Origin: Seriola aureovittata
Lineage: Eukaryota; Chordata; Actinopteri; Carangiformes; Carangidae
DNA length: 64,000 bases
Assembly (NCBI RefSeq): GCF_021018895.1
Contig: NC_079380.1
Location: 372,001-436,000, forward strand
Reading direction: 5' to 3'
How positions within the stretch are numbered: the stretch's first letter is position 1; each line of letters opens with the position of its first letter. The notes under the pieces are model-generated. The model was not told the DNA's origin. It saw only the letters and a program-made list of their open reading frames with translations, and made no database searches. The position numbers and the translations under genes were made by a program. Positions 34,517 through 46,163 of this stretch are shown here, piece by piece.

Positions 34517-36536
34517 TTCTCAATACATTTTAAATTCACAATCAATTAAACTTTAAATTCACAAAAACAAAATCATCTTTTGAGAGAGACTCATCATAGA
34601 TTTTTCACAGGTTACAGAATGACTATATATTTTTGGAATAGCTCTGAGTTAACCACCACATCTGTTTGACTGTGGATTTCACAGGGCTTTGACAATGCAG
34701 GAGGAATTCATGGATCATTCCAGTAACAATTCACAAAACTGGGGATCAAGAGACACCAAAGTCCAGCAGAAAGAAAAACAGAAAAACACATATGAAGAGC
34801 ATAGCCAAACATTACAAAAGCACAGAAAGCATCAGAGGCAAATCACACACATCATTAACAAGATTAAAATTTAAAAGGTTCAAATTGGTCCGTGGAATGA
34901 GACATGTTTTGTCTGCTACAGCTACAGCATACATAAACGCGGTAAACCACTTCTCTTGTTTGCTCCTTTGAGAAACAAACTACACAGGGAGAAATTTATA
35001 TTTATATTTTATGGCTTCAATATGGTGCCCCTTGGTTTTGCATTAATTTGTCCTAATACCATCCTGTATCTGTTTACATAGATGGAGACCTTATTTTGGA
35101 GACCTAATTAAATTTTACATAAAGTATTGTCATGACCCGTCAAGTGACTTCAGTTCATGGTTCTTTGTCTTTAATGTTTCCCTGTGTTTCCTGTTTTATT
35201 TTGCTAACCATTGTCTTGTCTTGTTTCAGATCCCACGTCCTGTCAAGCTTCCCTCCTGTGTGATTACCTGCCCAGCCCTAATGTTTTTCACCTGTGTCTC
35301 ATTGTCTCCCCTGCCTTAGAGTATTTTATTCCTTGTCTTCCCCTCATTAGTTGCCAGATTGTCTGTACCCCTGTATGAGCATTCCAGCATTTTCTCGTGT
35401 AGTCCCTCATGTTTATGTGATTTTGCTGCTTTTTGACCAGCAAATTTTGCCTGATGAATTTGATACTTCAGTCAGATTGACTGATCACCTGTGTACCGAT
35501 TTTGGACTGATTAAAACTCTGACCCTCGTCTGAGTCCGCTTTGTGGGTCCACATCCAGTGTGTGTCTGACAAGTATTAATGTCAGTGTTGGATGATAGGC
35601 AGAACAGATGGTGACACTGAGGCTACGTCCTACTGCTACTACGTTTTTGTTTTAAAATGCATCTCTTTTGCTACGTTTTCGCCTCGCTTCCAAATCATTC
35701 CCGTGTTTACAAGTACCAAAATCGAATACTTTTGGAAATGCTGCTGTACCCGTTTTAGTTTGAAAACTCCAGAGTTAGAAGTAGTAGTATGGATAGGAGA
35801 AAGCAGTTTTGGAAACAATGATGTAGACAACCACGGTCGCTCACTGACTGGGACTTATCAGCCTTCACTACCAGTGGTGAATACATGATAATGATTAACA
35901 AGTGTTACTGACCTTTGTTAAATTCTGCATTTTAATGCTTCAACTCTCTTGTAAATGCTACAACTGTTCCTCGTCGTAGTATTTTTTGCAACTAATCAAC
36001 TGCAGAATAAACAATTAGCTTCCTATTCACACAGGCTCACACATGCACAGTGAACGTGACAGCTCAGGTATGGTCAGTTTTTTTCCTGACATGGAGCTAA
36101 AATGGTTGTCTGGACGGAGATTGTTTTCATTTGAAAATGCTGCTTTTACATGAAAATGTAGTAGTGTGGATGTTGCCTGAGCCAAACAGCAGCCTGCTAC
36201 ACAAAACAAGCACCACAGACTCTGAATCAACCTAGCTGTCTCTAAATGTCTTCTTCTTTTCCCACACCTTAGCATTATATATAAACAGCTGCAGCACATT
36301 TAAGTAATGTAGCTACAACTAACAAGATGTCCGGCCCTTGACATGCATAAGTTTGTTTACTTTGTTTCTCGTTCTCTATGGTGTATCACCGGCAAATAAT
36401 TCTCCTAGTACATTTGCAATTTCGATATGGATCAGGTTTAAACTCACATTGCATGTACTGTCTCCAGGAAATAGCTAAATGCAGAAACTTTGAAGTTGAA
36501 TATTACAGAAGATTTTTTCCTCTTGAGTTCTATATG
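34517..36536. other. No gene seen apart from the 35128 solo LTR
   Basis: AT-rich flanks. The lysine/glutamine-rich ORF at 34689-34874 has low complexity and no family resemblance. A small ORF at 35592-35888 is not recognised. Confidence 0.45.
35128..35571 (+). mobile_element. Solo LTR, gypsy type, with 5-bp target duplication
   Basis: The 444-bp unit begins TGTCATGACCCG and ends GTGTCTGACA, so its termini are inverted TGTCA/TGACA. It is flanked by a perfect agtat duplication (35123-35127 and 35572-35576). The plus-strand attaaaactctgaccctcg near the right end is a typical poly(A)-signal/R region of fish gypsy LTRs. No internal domain is present. Confidence 0.88.
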
Positions 36537-36538
36537 TA

Positions 36539-37260
36539 CAGTTGAAGTCTGAAGTTTACATACACTTAAGTTCAAGTCATTAAAAGTCACTTTTAACCAC
36601 ATCACAGATTTCATGTTACCAAACTAGTTTTGGCAAGTTAGCAAGGTAATTTATTTTGTATATGACACAAGTAATGTCTCCAACAATTGTTTTGCTTTGA
36701 ATTCACTATATCACTATAACACTAGTGGGTTCCAGAAGTTGTCAAAGTATTTTAAGAACTACTTTCAAAATCAGAGCCTCTTTGCTTGAACAAAGCAAAA
36801 AAATAAATAAATCAGCCAAGATGTCACAACAAAAACTCTGGACATAAGCAATTCTATTTTATCCTTGAGAGCAATTTCCAAACACCTGAAGGTTCCATGG
36901 TCATCTGTACAGACAAAAGTATAAAAACCATGGGACCACTGTGTTCTATTTACTAGAGATGAACTTACTTGTGAAGATGCTGAGGAATCGGGTACAACAG
37001 TATCTATCCACAGTAAAACAAGTCCTATATCAACATAACCTGAAAGGCTGCTCAGCTAGGAAGAAGACATTGCTCCAAAACCACCATAAAAATGCTGGAC
37101 TATAGTTTAAAAAAGCACATAGAGACAAACATCTTACTTTCTGCAGAAATGTCCTGTGGCCTGATGAAACAAAAATTTAACTTGTTTGGCCATAATGACC
37201 ATCTTATCCTACCAGCACAAAGCCCTGACTTCAATCCGATAGAAAATTTGTGTGCAGAAC
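36539..37260 (+). mobile_element. Sleeping-Beauty-type Tc1-like transposon relic
   Basis: The left end after a TA (36537-36538) reads cagttgaagtctgaagttta and continues through the fish SB-type inverted repeat to about 36700. Transposase traces follow: TTVSIHSKTSPIST near 36990, a decayed KKHI...LFGHND segment at 37092-37200 and AQSPDFNPIEN at 37220-37255. The segment between the second Asp and the Glu boxes is deleted, and no right inverted repeat is seen. Stops and shifts make it non-functional. Confidence 0.8.
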
Positions 37261-37599
37261 TGGTACTTTATATCTGGGCCTACCATAGCTGTATGCGCTT
37301 CCGGCTGAAACTGTTCAGTATTACAAAGCTGTATAACAGCTCTTGTACAGACTTGCTGCCTCTGACATGTACATACCAACCTGCAGGCTATACGCCAAAG
37401 AAAACCAAACAGCTTGGGAGCTTCAAGGCTCATCAGATTTGTTCATGTAACCCTGAGTCACGGTAGACTCAGTGCTTGTTTGGCTTGTTATCATGTTAAA
37501 CTGTATATACTATTCCTGGCTGCTTGCTGACCTTGTCAAGACTCACTGCTGCAATTTGGCGGCTAGTTAGACAGCTTTCAGTGCCTGTTAGTGTTTTTT

Positions 37600-38160
37600 A
37601 ATACTTTCATTGTCTCCAGGGGGTTCACGTTCCACATTTCCTGGAGCAGTCCTTTTGGAACTGTGTGCTGAGTTTGGTCTGGCTTTGGAGAGGCACAGGG
37701 CAAGAGGTTACCTGCCTGTTCCCTTGCAACTGACCACACTCGGTGTCATGGCAGAAGGGGCACTCCAGATGGAACTGGCAGGCCGGTAAGGACTGTCGTC
37801 CTCGAGCTGCACCATGCCGGCTGCATGGCACAGTATGTCAGCCAGGTACATAACGTTTCCATATGATGTGGTTGACTGGGATAATATAACAATGCAATAT
37901 GTACAATTTGAAGCCAGAGCTGGGTTCCCTGATGTAATCGTAGCAGTCATATTCACACACACTGCTATAAAGGCACCATCAGAGCATCAGAGGATGAATT
38001 TGCCTATGTCAATAAAAAACATTTTTATTCCATAAAGCTGCTCATATGTGATAGACAAATGCAACTGACTAATATTGTGGCAAGGTGACCTGGATCGGCC
38101 CACACTTCACCAATCCTAACAAACAACATGGTTGGGAACCAAGCATCAACCTCTGAGGCT
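37600..38160 (+). pseudogene. PIF/Harbinger (HARBI1-like) transposase fragment
   Basis: The frame at 37814-38035 reads YITFPYDVVDWDNIT, then FEARAGFPDVIVAVIFTHTA and IKAPSEHQRMNLPMSIKN. This matches the order of HARBI1-family nucleases, where a GFPNVIGAIDCTH-like box holds the first catalytic aspartate. Here that position appears to read Ile, so the active site is lost. After a stop at 38033 the next frame has a decayed FPGSxHxSxILxN-like segment to about 38130. Assignment rests on this pattern alone. Confidence 0.6.
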
Positions 38161-38799
38161 GAAAAATAAAGTGAACATTTACAGCAGATATAAACATGTT
38201 TACAGCTTGGTACAAAAGCTGTTTTGGTCTTTATAGCTAATTTCCTCCTTCGTGACAATTGTACACGGGGTGAATTTTAACATAACTCACCCGTTCAAAT
38301 TTTATTGAGGATTAAAAGTTCGCGCCCCACCTCTTTGACGATTTTTGGATTAGCCGTGGGTTCGGCGGAGTCAGGTACTGGGAAGATGGTGACTGTCAGG
38401 GAGAGAATCTTATCAGTGATGGTTGAAAGAAAGACCACTGGAACCCTGGATGTCTTACGCTGAAGATATTTATTTAGCTTGGCCAAGGAGAACAGAGGAA
38501 TCATCAATACAAGCAAATGTGCATGATGTCACCTCAATTCTGATGAGAGTCTCTGTGTCTTTCCTTTAAGTAGCTCTAAAGAATGTCATAGATAATCTAC
38601 TCTCCATATTTGGTATAATATCTAACAGAAGTGGGAAGAGAGGGATGTGTGAACATTCAATTGGTTCGTTAACCATAAACAAGTGAACTTGACCTACGCA
38701 TGCCCAGGTGCAGGGCTTAGAATGCCAGCCACTTGTTGCTGGACATCCAAGGTCGTGCATTATCTGTCGTAGCTTCCGCAGTATCAGTAGAACTCACAG
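38161..38799. other. Unassigned, possibly transposon-derived
   Basis: The minus-strand ORF 38295-38516 (PLFSLAKLNKYLQRKTSRVP) is moderately GC-rich compared with its flanks and could be a retroelement or exon fragment. I do not recognise it. Confidence 0.35.
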
Positions 38800-40680
38800 A
38801 TGTGTCTGGAGGAGCCACTTGTGCATCTCCTCCTGCAAGATTTAGTTCAGTATCAGTGTCAGGCAGACCAAGGGCCTTCAGGCTGACCTTTCACCCTCAA
38901 TCAGTCAGTGACACAGAGCTCAGGAGCAAAAATTCCCTCACAGTGACGATAGAGCAGCTCGCTCTGAGATGGCCCAGCAGGCCTGCTTCAGGGCTTGTGT
39001 TTCTTCAGTAAACCACGGTGTAGACCTCTTTAACTGTATGGTTTTAGTGGTGAGAGGAGCAACTGAGTCCAAGATGCTAGACAGAGCTGTGTTTAATTTA
39101 CAAGTACAAACTTTGACGGAGTCAGTTACTACAGTTAATGTAGCGATTAAAGATTAGATTAAAGCCACACCCCCACCTTGCTTAGTGGCTCGAGCAGCAT
39201 GTGCATTAGTTTAATGAGGTGGGGAAGCCTCAATAAGAAGAAGGATAACATTTGGTTTAAGCCATGTTTAAGCCAGAGACCAATCATATCCAACTTATGC
39301 TCAAGAATCAAGTCATTTATTAGTAAGGCTTTACTGGACAGTGATCTAATGTTCAGGAAACCAAATTTGCAGGTCCTCTTAAGGCTGGAGTTATTAGCAA
39401 CAAGCTGATCAGTAAGGCTTCTGGTAGATGAAGCCTTAATGGGAATAAGACATAATTTTATCTTATTTCAAGGAAAGATTTAGAGGGCTTGCACACATGA
39501 CGGTGTGAGGATACAGTAGTGATTTTGTTATGGAGAAATGTCAGATGCTTTGTGAGACACTTTATTGCCACAGGTTATAGGAATAGTGGACAATGTGTGG
39601 AGATTTGCATGTTTAAGAAACTTATGAGTAATACAGCGGGGGAGGGAGACAGTCTCAATATTATAAATGTGGCTATCAGGCGGATGGTCTACAATATGGG
39701 GATTTTCCTCCCTACACTTAGATTCTAGACTAGTGTACTCCAAAACTGCACTTCCTAAAACACTAGCAAGCTTTCTAATCACCTGTGACCTGCTGAGCAC
39801 TACGTCCCTAGTGTCAAACCTGCTGTAAACACCTGTCTGTATTACTAGACAAAACAGCAGCACCTTTTCCAGTAAGATGAAGGCCATCTGCTTTCAGCAG
39901 GTCAGGGCGGCCAGTTATCTACAAAACTATATCCCTGCTCTCTACAGTGATGGGCCAGCCAGTGGTTCAGAGACAGAAGCCTACTGTAAACCTCGTCATT
40001 AGTACCGCGCATGGGTAACGGACCAGAGACAGTTAATCACTGCTGACTCATCTTTCCGGCAAACTCAAACGTCCTAGCAAGGCTAGCTTTTGTGACATCT
40101 GACTGCTTCATCCGTATGTCATTGGCGCCAACATGAATAACTACTTGGTTGTAGCTGGAGCTAGTGGTGGAGTGTGCCTGGGTACCCTGTTTCTCCCTGT
40201 GTGATGCCAGCACCCTAAGATTAGCCTCAATGTCGGAGGCTCTGGCCCCAGGTAGACGCTGGCTGGTCAAGCTAGTCTAACATTGCGGGTAATGGAGTCC
40301 CCTATAACTAGCGTGCATAGCTTAACCCTAACCCCCGAGGTGGAAGAAGAACGCAGGCCAACAGGGTTATCAACAGGGCTGTCAAGGGTCGAAAACCAGT
40401 TTGCAGTCAGGAGAGGTTGCAGAGGACTGCAGACCAGGCCATGCAACTGGTCGCTTGTTCTTGCGAGCCTTTCCTCGCCTGGTACCAGGGACAAACTCCG
40501 CCGAGTCTGCCGACGACACTAGCACTAGCAAGCTTGCTGTCCAGCCTGAGGCTACAACTATCTGGAGTGCCCATCATATCTAAGGTGAGGCTAGGAGACA
40601 GCAGCTGCTCTAACTGACGGACACATCCCTCTAGTAGAGGAACAGTCAACACAAGCTACAGTTACAACAGCGAAGTAGCA
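38800..40680 (-). pseudogene. L2/CR1-type LINE relic with ORF1 esterase
   Basis: Minus-strand order: end of a linker domain (40400-40660); a GDSL/SGNH esterase with block I LVIGDSITRNVR (about 40270-40305), the GANDIR block (about 40110-40135) and the catalytic DxxH box KADGLHLTGKGAAVL (39845-39895); then ORF2 endonuclease start (FGFLNIRSLSSKALLIND, about 39280-39370) and the endonuclease-RT linker RSTPWFTEETQALKQAC (38960-39020). CR1/L2 elements of fish are known to encode such an ORF1 esterase. Frameshifts near 40270 and 39930 and a deletion in the endonuclease make it dead. RT is absent. Confidence 0.8.
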
Positions 40681-41290
40681 TCAGCTGAAAGGCTAGTAGG
40701 ATAGGCTAAGCTAGGCTAAGCTATGCAAACAAGCAACTACTTAAAAAGAGAGAATTCTGTTTAAAATCCCAGGTGGGCTAATCTAACACCCAGTGAAGTT
40801 AGTGACAATTAACCAATCAATTGTAGAATAAGAGATATTTAGAAGATGTAGAATAAGGAGAGTCACGAAAGACAGTAGAGAAGTGAACTCAATCTCATGG
40901 AAAATTTTCATGTCACAGGAGGCAGTGTCACAGGAAGTAGACCAATCTATACAGTTGTAGTAAGAATAATAATAATAATGAGAAAAAAGTTGATGATGAT
41001 AATCATAGTACAAGTGTTCAATTCAATGACATGGCGATTGTGAGGCCATATCACATACCAGATGTATGGGTCTTTTTTGTTACGGATACCATTTTCATCT
41101 TGTGGTGGCAGAGAGTACATCTGAGCTTCTTCTTCAGAAGTTGTTTCTTCTGTAACCACTTAATCAGCTTCAGTGTCTTCCCTCAATCCGGGCCTGACAC
41201 TTCTTTTCCAGAGCTATTCTGCTGAATATACATTAACAATTAACGAGAACGTTTCTGTCATACCTCTATGATAACAGCTTTCTCTTTTTT

Positions 41291-41294
<4 letters not shown>
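40681..41294. other. No gene seen
   Basis: Includes a short (AGGCTAAGCT) duplication near 40700-40722 and AT-rich low-complexity sequence. No supported coding frame. Confidence 0.45.
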
Positions 41295-41330
<36 letters not shown>

Positions 41331-41360
41331 TTTATTTATCCCCTAGGGGAAATTCATGAA
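41295..41360 (-). repeat. LINE 3' end with (AT)n tail
   Basis: A run of about 17 AT units followed by ctttatttatcccctagggg, the same terminal motif as at 309 and 22111 in minus orientation. The tail unit has changed from GATA to AT. Confidence 0.65.
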
Positions 41361-41436
41361 TTTGGTAAAATTTTGCAAGTCTGTATAAGAAACTCCAGAG
41401 AAACCCTATGTGAAAGCCAAATTCTTGTTCCCAGTT

Positions 41437-41796
41437 GATGGTTCCACCGACACCTCACCCTTGTTTCTCATCGGCGGTCCAGCTGACTCCTGATTCTGGT
41501 TCCCAGTCAGTGGTCTGCCCGACTCCTGCTCCTTGCGTCCTGTCGGTGGTCCAGCTGACTCCTGATTCTGATTCCCAATCAGCAGTCCGGCCGACTCCTG
41601 TTCCCGATTCCCAGTTGGTGGTCCGGCCGAATCCTGCTCCTCGTGTTCTGTTGGCAGCCCAGCTGACTCCTGATTCTGGTTCCCAGTCAGTGGTCCGGCC
41701 AACTCCTGCTCCTCATCTCCTGTTGGCGGTCCAGCTGACTCCTGATTCTGGTTCCCAGTCAGCAGTCCGGCCGACTCCTGTTCCTGATTCCCAGTT
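41437..41796. repeat. 36-bp minisatellite, nine exact-length units plus one decayed unit
   Basis: Units such as ggcggtccagctgactcctg... repeat every 36 bp from 41473 to 41796 without any length change; 41437-41472 is a decayed tenth unit. Alternate units are more alike, giving a 72-bp higher-order period. Because 36 is a multiple of three, the minus strand stays open for 139 codons (41406-41825) and encodes a 12-residue repeat TGNQNQESAGPP with variants such as TGDEEQELAGPL. No start context, splice signal or domain supports expression. Confidence 0.88.
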
Positions 41797-41825
41797 GGCG
41801 AGAATGCACTGGTTGTTAATGTCAC

Positions 41826-42590
41826 ACAAAAAAGTTTTCATTTCAATTGCTACTAACATCCTAAGGTGTAGAGTGATAAATGGTAAAAGGATATGCTAGT
41901 GCTTTGGAATATAATTTGATTTGTGGCCACACAAAAATTCTTTTAGCTAAACTAGCTCCCCCGTAAATACTAACAATGAGATTTTGGATTTTGCTTAATA
42001 GCCACAGAATGGATTTATAATGCATGTAAACCAGGTATACCTTAGGTAACCTGGAAATGGCTTGTTACCCTCAAATGACAAAGAAGATCAGTTTAAATTA
42101 GGGATAGACCAATGGAGTTTTTTCAGTGCTAATTCCCGTTATTATTAATCAAGGAGATCGATAACTGATACGTGAAACCGATAAACCAACACAGGACCCT
42201 TGCTGTGGCATCCAGGTGTTTCTATTATTTGTCCAACCCATTTATATCAATGAAGGTAGGCTACATAACAGAAAGATCTCTGTATAATGTAATACAGCTC
42301 AACAGCTCCACACACTACTTCCTCCACACTGATCATACAGTTGAATCAACAACTGTCTAAAACAATTTTGATACAAACTGAACATTATAACCACTTGTAT
42401 CATATATTATTATTATTACCAAATAATGTTTTACCCCTCAACTTCCCCCTTTTAAAAGGTAACACTTTTACTCAGAGACATCTCCCAGCTGCTCGTTACA
42501 CAAGAGCAATACCAGCGGCCTGACTAACTTGACATTTAAGTACAGTGTTAATTATTAATAAAACACAGATTCAATGGGAAGGACACCATT
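41826..42590. other. No gene seen
   Basis: AT-rich single-copy-looking sequence between the 36-bp minisatellite and the first solo LTR. Confidence 0.45.
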
Positions 42591-43189
42591 TGTCAAGGTT
42601 TGTGGTAAGTAGGGGTGGACCCAAAATGCAGCCAACACTTGGGAGATGGTACAGACAGGTTTATTAAACAAAAGAACTTAAAAAACAAGCACAGGGAACT
42701 ACAAGGAACTACAAGGAACAGCAGGCCAAAACACGAGAAGCACAGGGGATGACAACAGGCAACATGAACAGACTAAGGACAAACCGGACATGAACAGGCA
42801 ACGCGACCAGATGATGACAAACCCAGAGATAAACAGACAAACCGACCCAGACAAAGGGGAGCACAAACACTATATAGACAAGGGAGGCAAGGGTGGTTGA
42901 ACACAGGTGAAACACATTAGGGCGGGGCAGACAATCACCACACAGAAAACAGGACCAAGACAGGAAGCAAAACATTGAGACACACAAGGAAACAAATTAC
43001 AAAATAAAACAGGAAGTGCACGGGGAAACAGAGCAAAGAACAAGCAAGACAGGGAAGACTAAACTAGACACTAGAAATACCCAAACCAGAAATACTCAAA
43101 CCCCAGAATAGAAACCCAAAACACAGAAAACTAAATCAAGAAAGTCCAAAAAACCAAAACCCTGGAGCCTCCAGGCTGAGACCATGACA
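42591..43189 (-). mobile_element. Solo LTR, gypsy type
   Basis: The 599-bp unit has TGTCA...TGACA inverted termini. It is flanked by ccatt (42586-42590) and ctatt (43190-43194), a 5-bp target duplication with one mismatch. On the minus strand it starts tgtcatggtctcagcctgg, and AATAAA lies near its 3' end (42660-42665 on the plus strand as tttatt). No coding sequence is seen. Confidence 0.85.
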
Positions 43190-43504
43190 CTATTAAGAAA
43201 TTATTGTTCACAATGTATCATACCTATGTTGGTAAGAAGAAATTGAGAAGCTGAAAGTTATCTCAACCTCTTCTGTCATTCCTGGGAGACTTTGTGAGGA
43301 TAGTCCAGTTAGGGGGGTCCAAACCTCAGAAATGTCATGAGCTTTTGACTAAAAATTAGAAAAAAACAAGCCTCTCAAATATTATGTCCCAAACTTTTTC
43401 TATGTTATAAGTGCACCACATGTAGCAAAAAAACTTTATCTCCAATACTGTCTCCAGACTAAAAGGAATATTACAAAGTAAATTATGAAAGATCTCACAC
43501 AATC

Positions 43505-44169
43505 TGTTACGTCCCTTAGTTGGAGCTAGGGGTGACAGGAACCGTAACATGACACATCAAGAAGTGAAAATGAGTCAAGGAGTTCTGGAAGGTAGTTTTA
43601 TTGCAACCTGAAGGTCTCAACAAGGAAGTCCCATGTGGGGGAGGAAGAGACAAAGGTGGTGTGCCAAATAAATGAACCCAATAAAACAAAATGAGGCCTC
43701 AGCTATCTTCCTCTACTGAAACAAAAACACAAAGGAAAGCCTGTCTACCTAATCTAAACAAGAGCCTCCAAAACAATACAGCGGGTGGCACCCACCACTA
43801 ACCTAATGTTTGTAGACAAAGGAAAACTGCGTGTTGAGATGTACAGGGTGCCCCAACTTACCTACCTCCTTCCTCCCACCACATACCTTCAGTACATCCC
43901 TTATCCATAACACAACTGGCAGGCTTATTACTATCAGGAAGAATGAATGAGAGAGACATCTCCTCCTTCAGGCTCCCTTTTTATTGGAGGATTCCAGGCA
44001 GATGATTGGCCACTGGGACAGCCAGGAGCTCAATAAGACATCCTCCGCTAGTCTGCTCAGGGAGAGCCCAATCACCAATCAGCACCTGATGGGAAACCAA
44101 GTGAGAGAGAGACAGAGAGAGAGAGAGAGAAACAAAAACAAACAGCCTGCCCTTGCCTGACACATAACA
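43505..44169 (-). mobile_element. Solo LTR with perfect 5-bp target duplication
   Basis: The 665-bp unit begins TGTTACGTCCC and ends ACACATAACA. Its flanks are caatc (43500-43504) and caatc (44170-44174), identical. A minus-strand AATAAA (ttttattgc at 43598-43606) marks orientation. A short (AG)n run at 44103-44131 lies inside. It is a different family from the 42591 LTR. Confidence 0.85.
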
Positions 44170-44174
44170 CAATC

Positions 44175-45258
44175 CAACAACTTGGCATTGTCAAATTTAA
44201 GTATAATATATAGTTAATGATACTGAAATGACCTCTGTTGCAGGAGAGGGGTCTGGCAATACAAGACTGAGTACTGAAATTTTTTTTCCTCTATTTTGTG
44301 TTTAGTAGCATTTTCTGCATGCAGACTGAATAGACACGATACAGTTCCAAAAGGTTTACAAAAAGGTGTAACTTTACATATTAACAAAGTTCATGACTTA
44401 CCAAAATCCTGGATTGACTTATGAATCTCAGTGTTGTTGGCCTCTGTCAGTGCTTTCCTGTGATTAAGGATGCCAATGATAAGAAACAAATGCTTGATTT
44501 TAATAAATGTTCAAACACCAAAGATTATGTTTCCCTCTAAAGGCTTGTCTATTCACAATAAAATATATAGTGGTGGCTCCTCTCTGATGAAATGAGCAGG
44601 TACTTTCCTTTGCAAGATGGTGTTTAAGGAGCTGTTGCTGTGGTAACAAGTTAAATTAAATCTTAAATTTGATTCGAGGAACCGAAAATCCTGGGATTCA
44701 GTCAAATTGACAACAAACTAATCTGTTATAAGGAATAATTAATCAACTCTGATTTATCATTTGAGCTATGTGACTGTTCATGTAAAATGAAGACTGTAGA
44801 GCAATTGCCCTCAAGGACAGATGTTGTGGCAAAGCTTTATATTTTGTTATAAAGGGGCAAACCAAGTTTGAATGTATAAAGTTACAGCTGAAGTGAGGCT
44901 CTGGCATGTATAAATTGACTATGCAGACTCAATCAGTCATGAATCCATTAGTAAATTCAAGAACCAAATACTAATGCCATTTTAACACTGAAAACCCATT
45001 TTTACTGCTTTGGGGGAATTTTGTATGTCATTTTAAGTGTTGTCATTCAGCCCTTTCCAAAAGGGAACTGAAGCAGTTATATTCATCTATGCTCTCTTCA
45101 AAGCCACCAGACTCCATTGACAAAAACATACATTTTTCTTGCTGGAATCTCTGTTTTATCTGAACCAGGGAGAATATATTTCCTTTTCAACCTGTCCATT
45201 TTTGCCCTAGGACGTAAGTGCGCGGTTGTGAACGTGAAGCATGAACAAGTGGCCTGTG
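44175..45258. other. No gene seen upstream of the CCAAT block
   Basis: AT-rich. A short segment at 44400-44460 (ccaaaatcctggattgactt ... ctttcctgtgattaag) is exon-like in composition but has no clear borders. Confidence 0.4.
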
Positions 45259-45349
45259 ATTGGTCCATAAAACCGAAAGATTTTGGACAAACAAGTACTA
45301 GCCAATCAAAGAACAGTAGTACTAGCCAATCACAGCACAGTAGGGCGGG
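45259..45349 (+). promoter_or_regulatory. Promoter-like block with three CCAAT boxes and a GC box
   Basis: An inverted ATTGG at 45259-45263, CCAAT at 45302-45306 and CCAAT at 45326-45330, followed by gggcggg at 45343-45349. The last two CCAAT boxes sit in a 24-bp tandem duplication (agtactagccaatca at 45294 and 45318). The spacing is typical of NF-Y-bound vertebrate promoters, and an ATG follows at 45443. No TATA box is seen. Confidence 0.6.
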
Positions 45350-45442
45350 ACAAGGCAGTGTACGCTTTCAAACAGAAAATCGGTGGAAAAAAGACTGCTA
45401 AAATTGTAGCCATTGTTTTCATGTTTGAATTTGGTAAATACA

Positions 45443-45644
45443 ATGTCGAAGTATTGCTATGCCCTTGTGTCTTGGACTAAGGGACCAGACAAAGATGTGG
45501 TTAGTATCGTTCCAACAAACTGGAAAATTGACTTCGACCCAGTAGATACCTCCAGAACATATCTTGTGGAATGTCGCTTGGCTAACACCAAAAAGCCTAT
45601 CAATGGATGGCAAGTTTAGCATGCAGTGGTGCAGCAGTTAGCAA
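45443..45644 (+). pseudogene. First exon of an unassigned fish gene, with an in-frame stop
   Basis: From ATG 45443 the frame reads MSKYCYALVSWTKGPDKD, then VVSIVPTNWKIDFDP and NTKKPINGWQV, a TAG (45617-45619), and HAVVQQLA before a donor GTAAGT at 45645. I recall fish proteins that start in this manner and continue into coiled-coil and sometimes BEN-domain regions, but I cannot name the family with confidence. The stop in a well-preserved exon argues for a recently dead copy, unless translation reinitiates or the base is an assembly error. Confidence 0.5.
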
Positions 45645-46163
45645 GTAAGTTCAGTATTTAATTTTGTAGTGACCACAACTTAAATTAGAAAACTGTTAAG
45701 ACTCTATGCTAATAAGGTAGCATTAATTTGTTTGCAATTAGCAATGCATAGTACAGAAGCGTAATTAAGTTATTTCATTTATTCAGAAAAACAGAAAAGC
45801 TTTTTATTTATATATATATTTCAATGGAAGCGTAATGCTACTGAAGCATAATGTATTCACATGAGGAAAAAAAAATCTGCTGTTTTTCTGAATTGAAGAG
45901 ATATTCAGGGATAATAATAATTAATGAGAACCTCCTTAATCCAGAAAAAAAGACATAATTTCTCAGAAAAACAGAGATAATTATCATGTTAATTCAGAAA
46001 AACAGCAGAGAATTTTTCTCAAGTGAATGCATTAAGCTTCCTTAGTATAGTCAGGTTAATCTTCTTGTAAAATAAGCTAACTTACACCTACTCAGTGTGA
46101 TCAGGTCAGGTTATATATCACATTAAGGGATTTATTTTGTAATTATTACCAAATAGACTTCCG

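Noticed and set aside
41437..41796. CRISPR-like periodic repeat
   Set aside because: Units are contiguous with no unique spacers, and the DNA is eukaryotic; it is a minisatellite.
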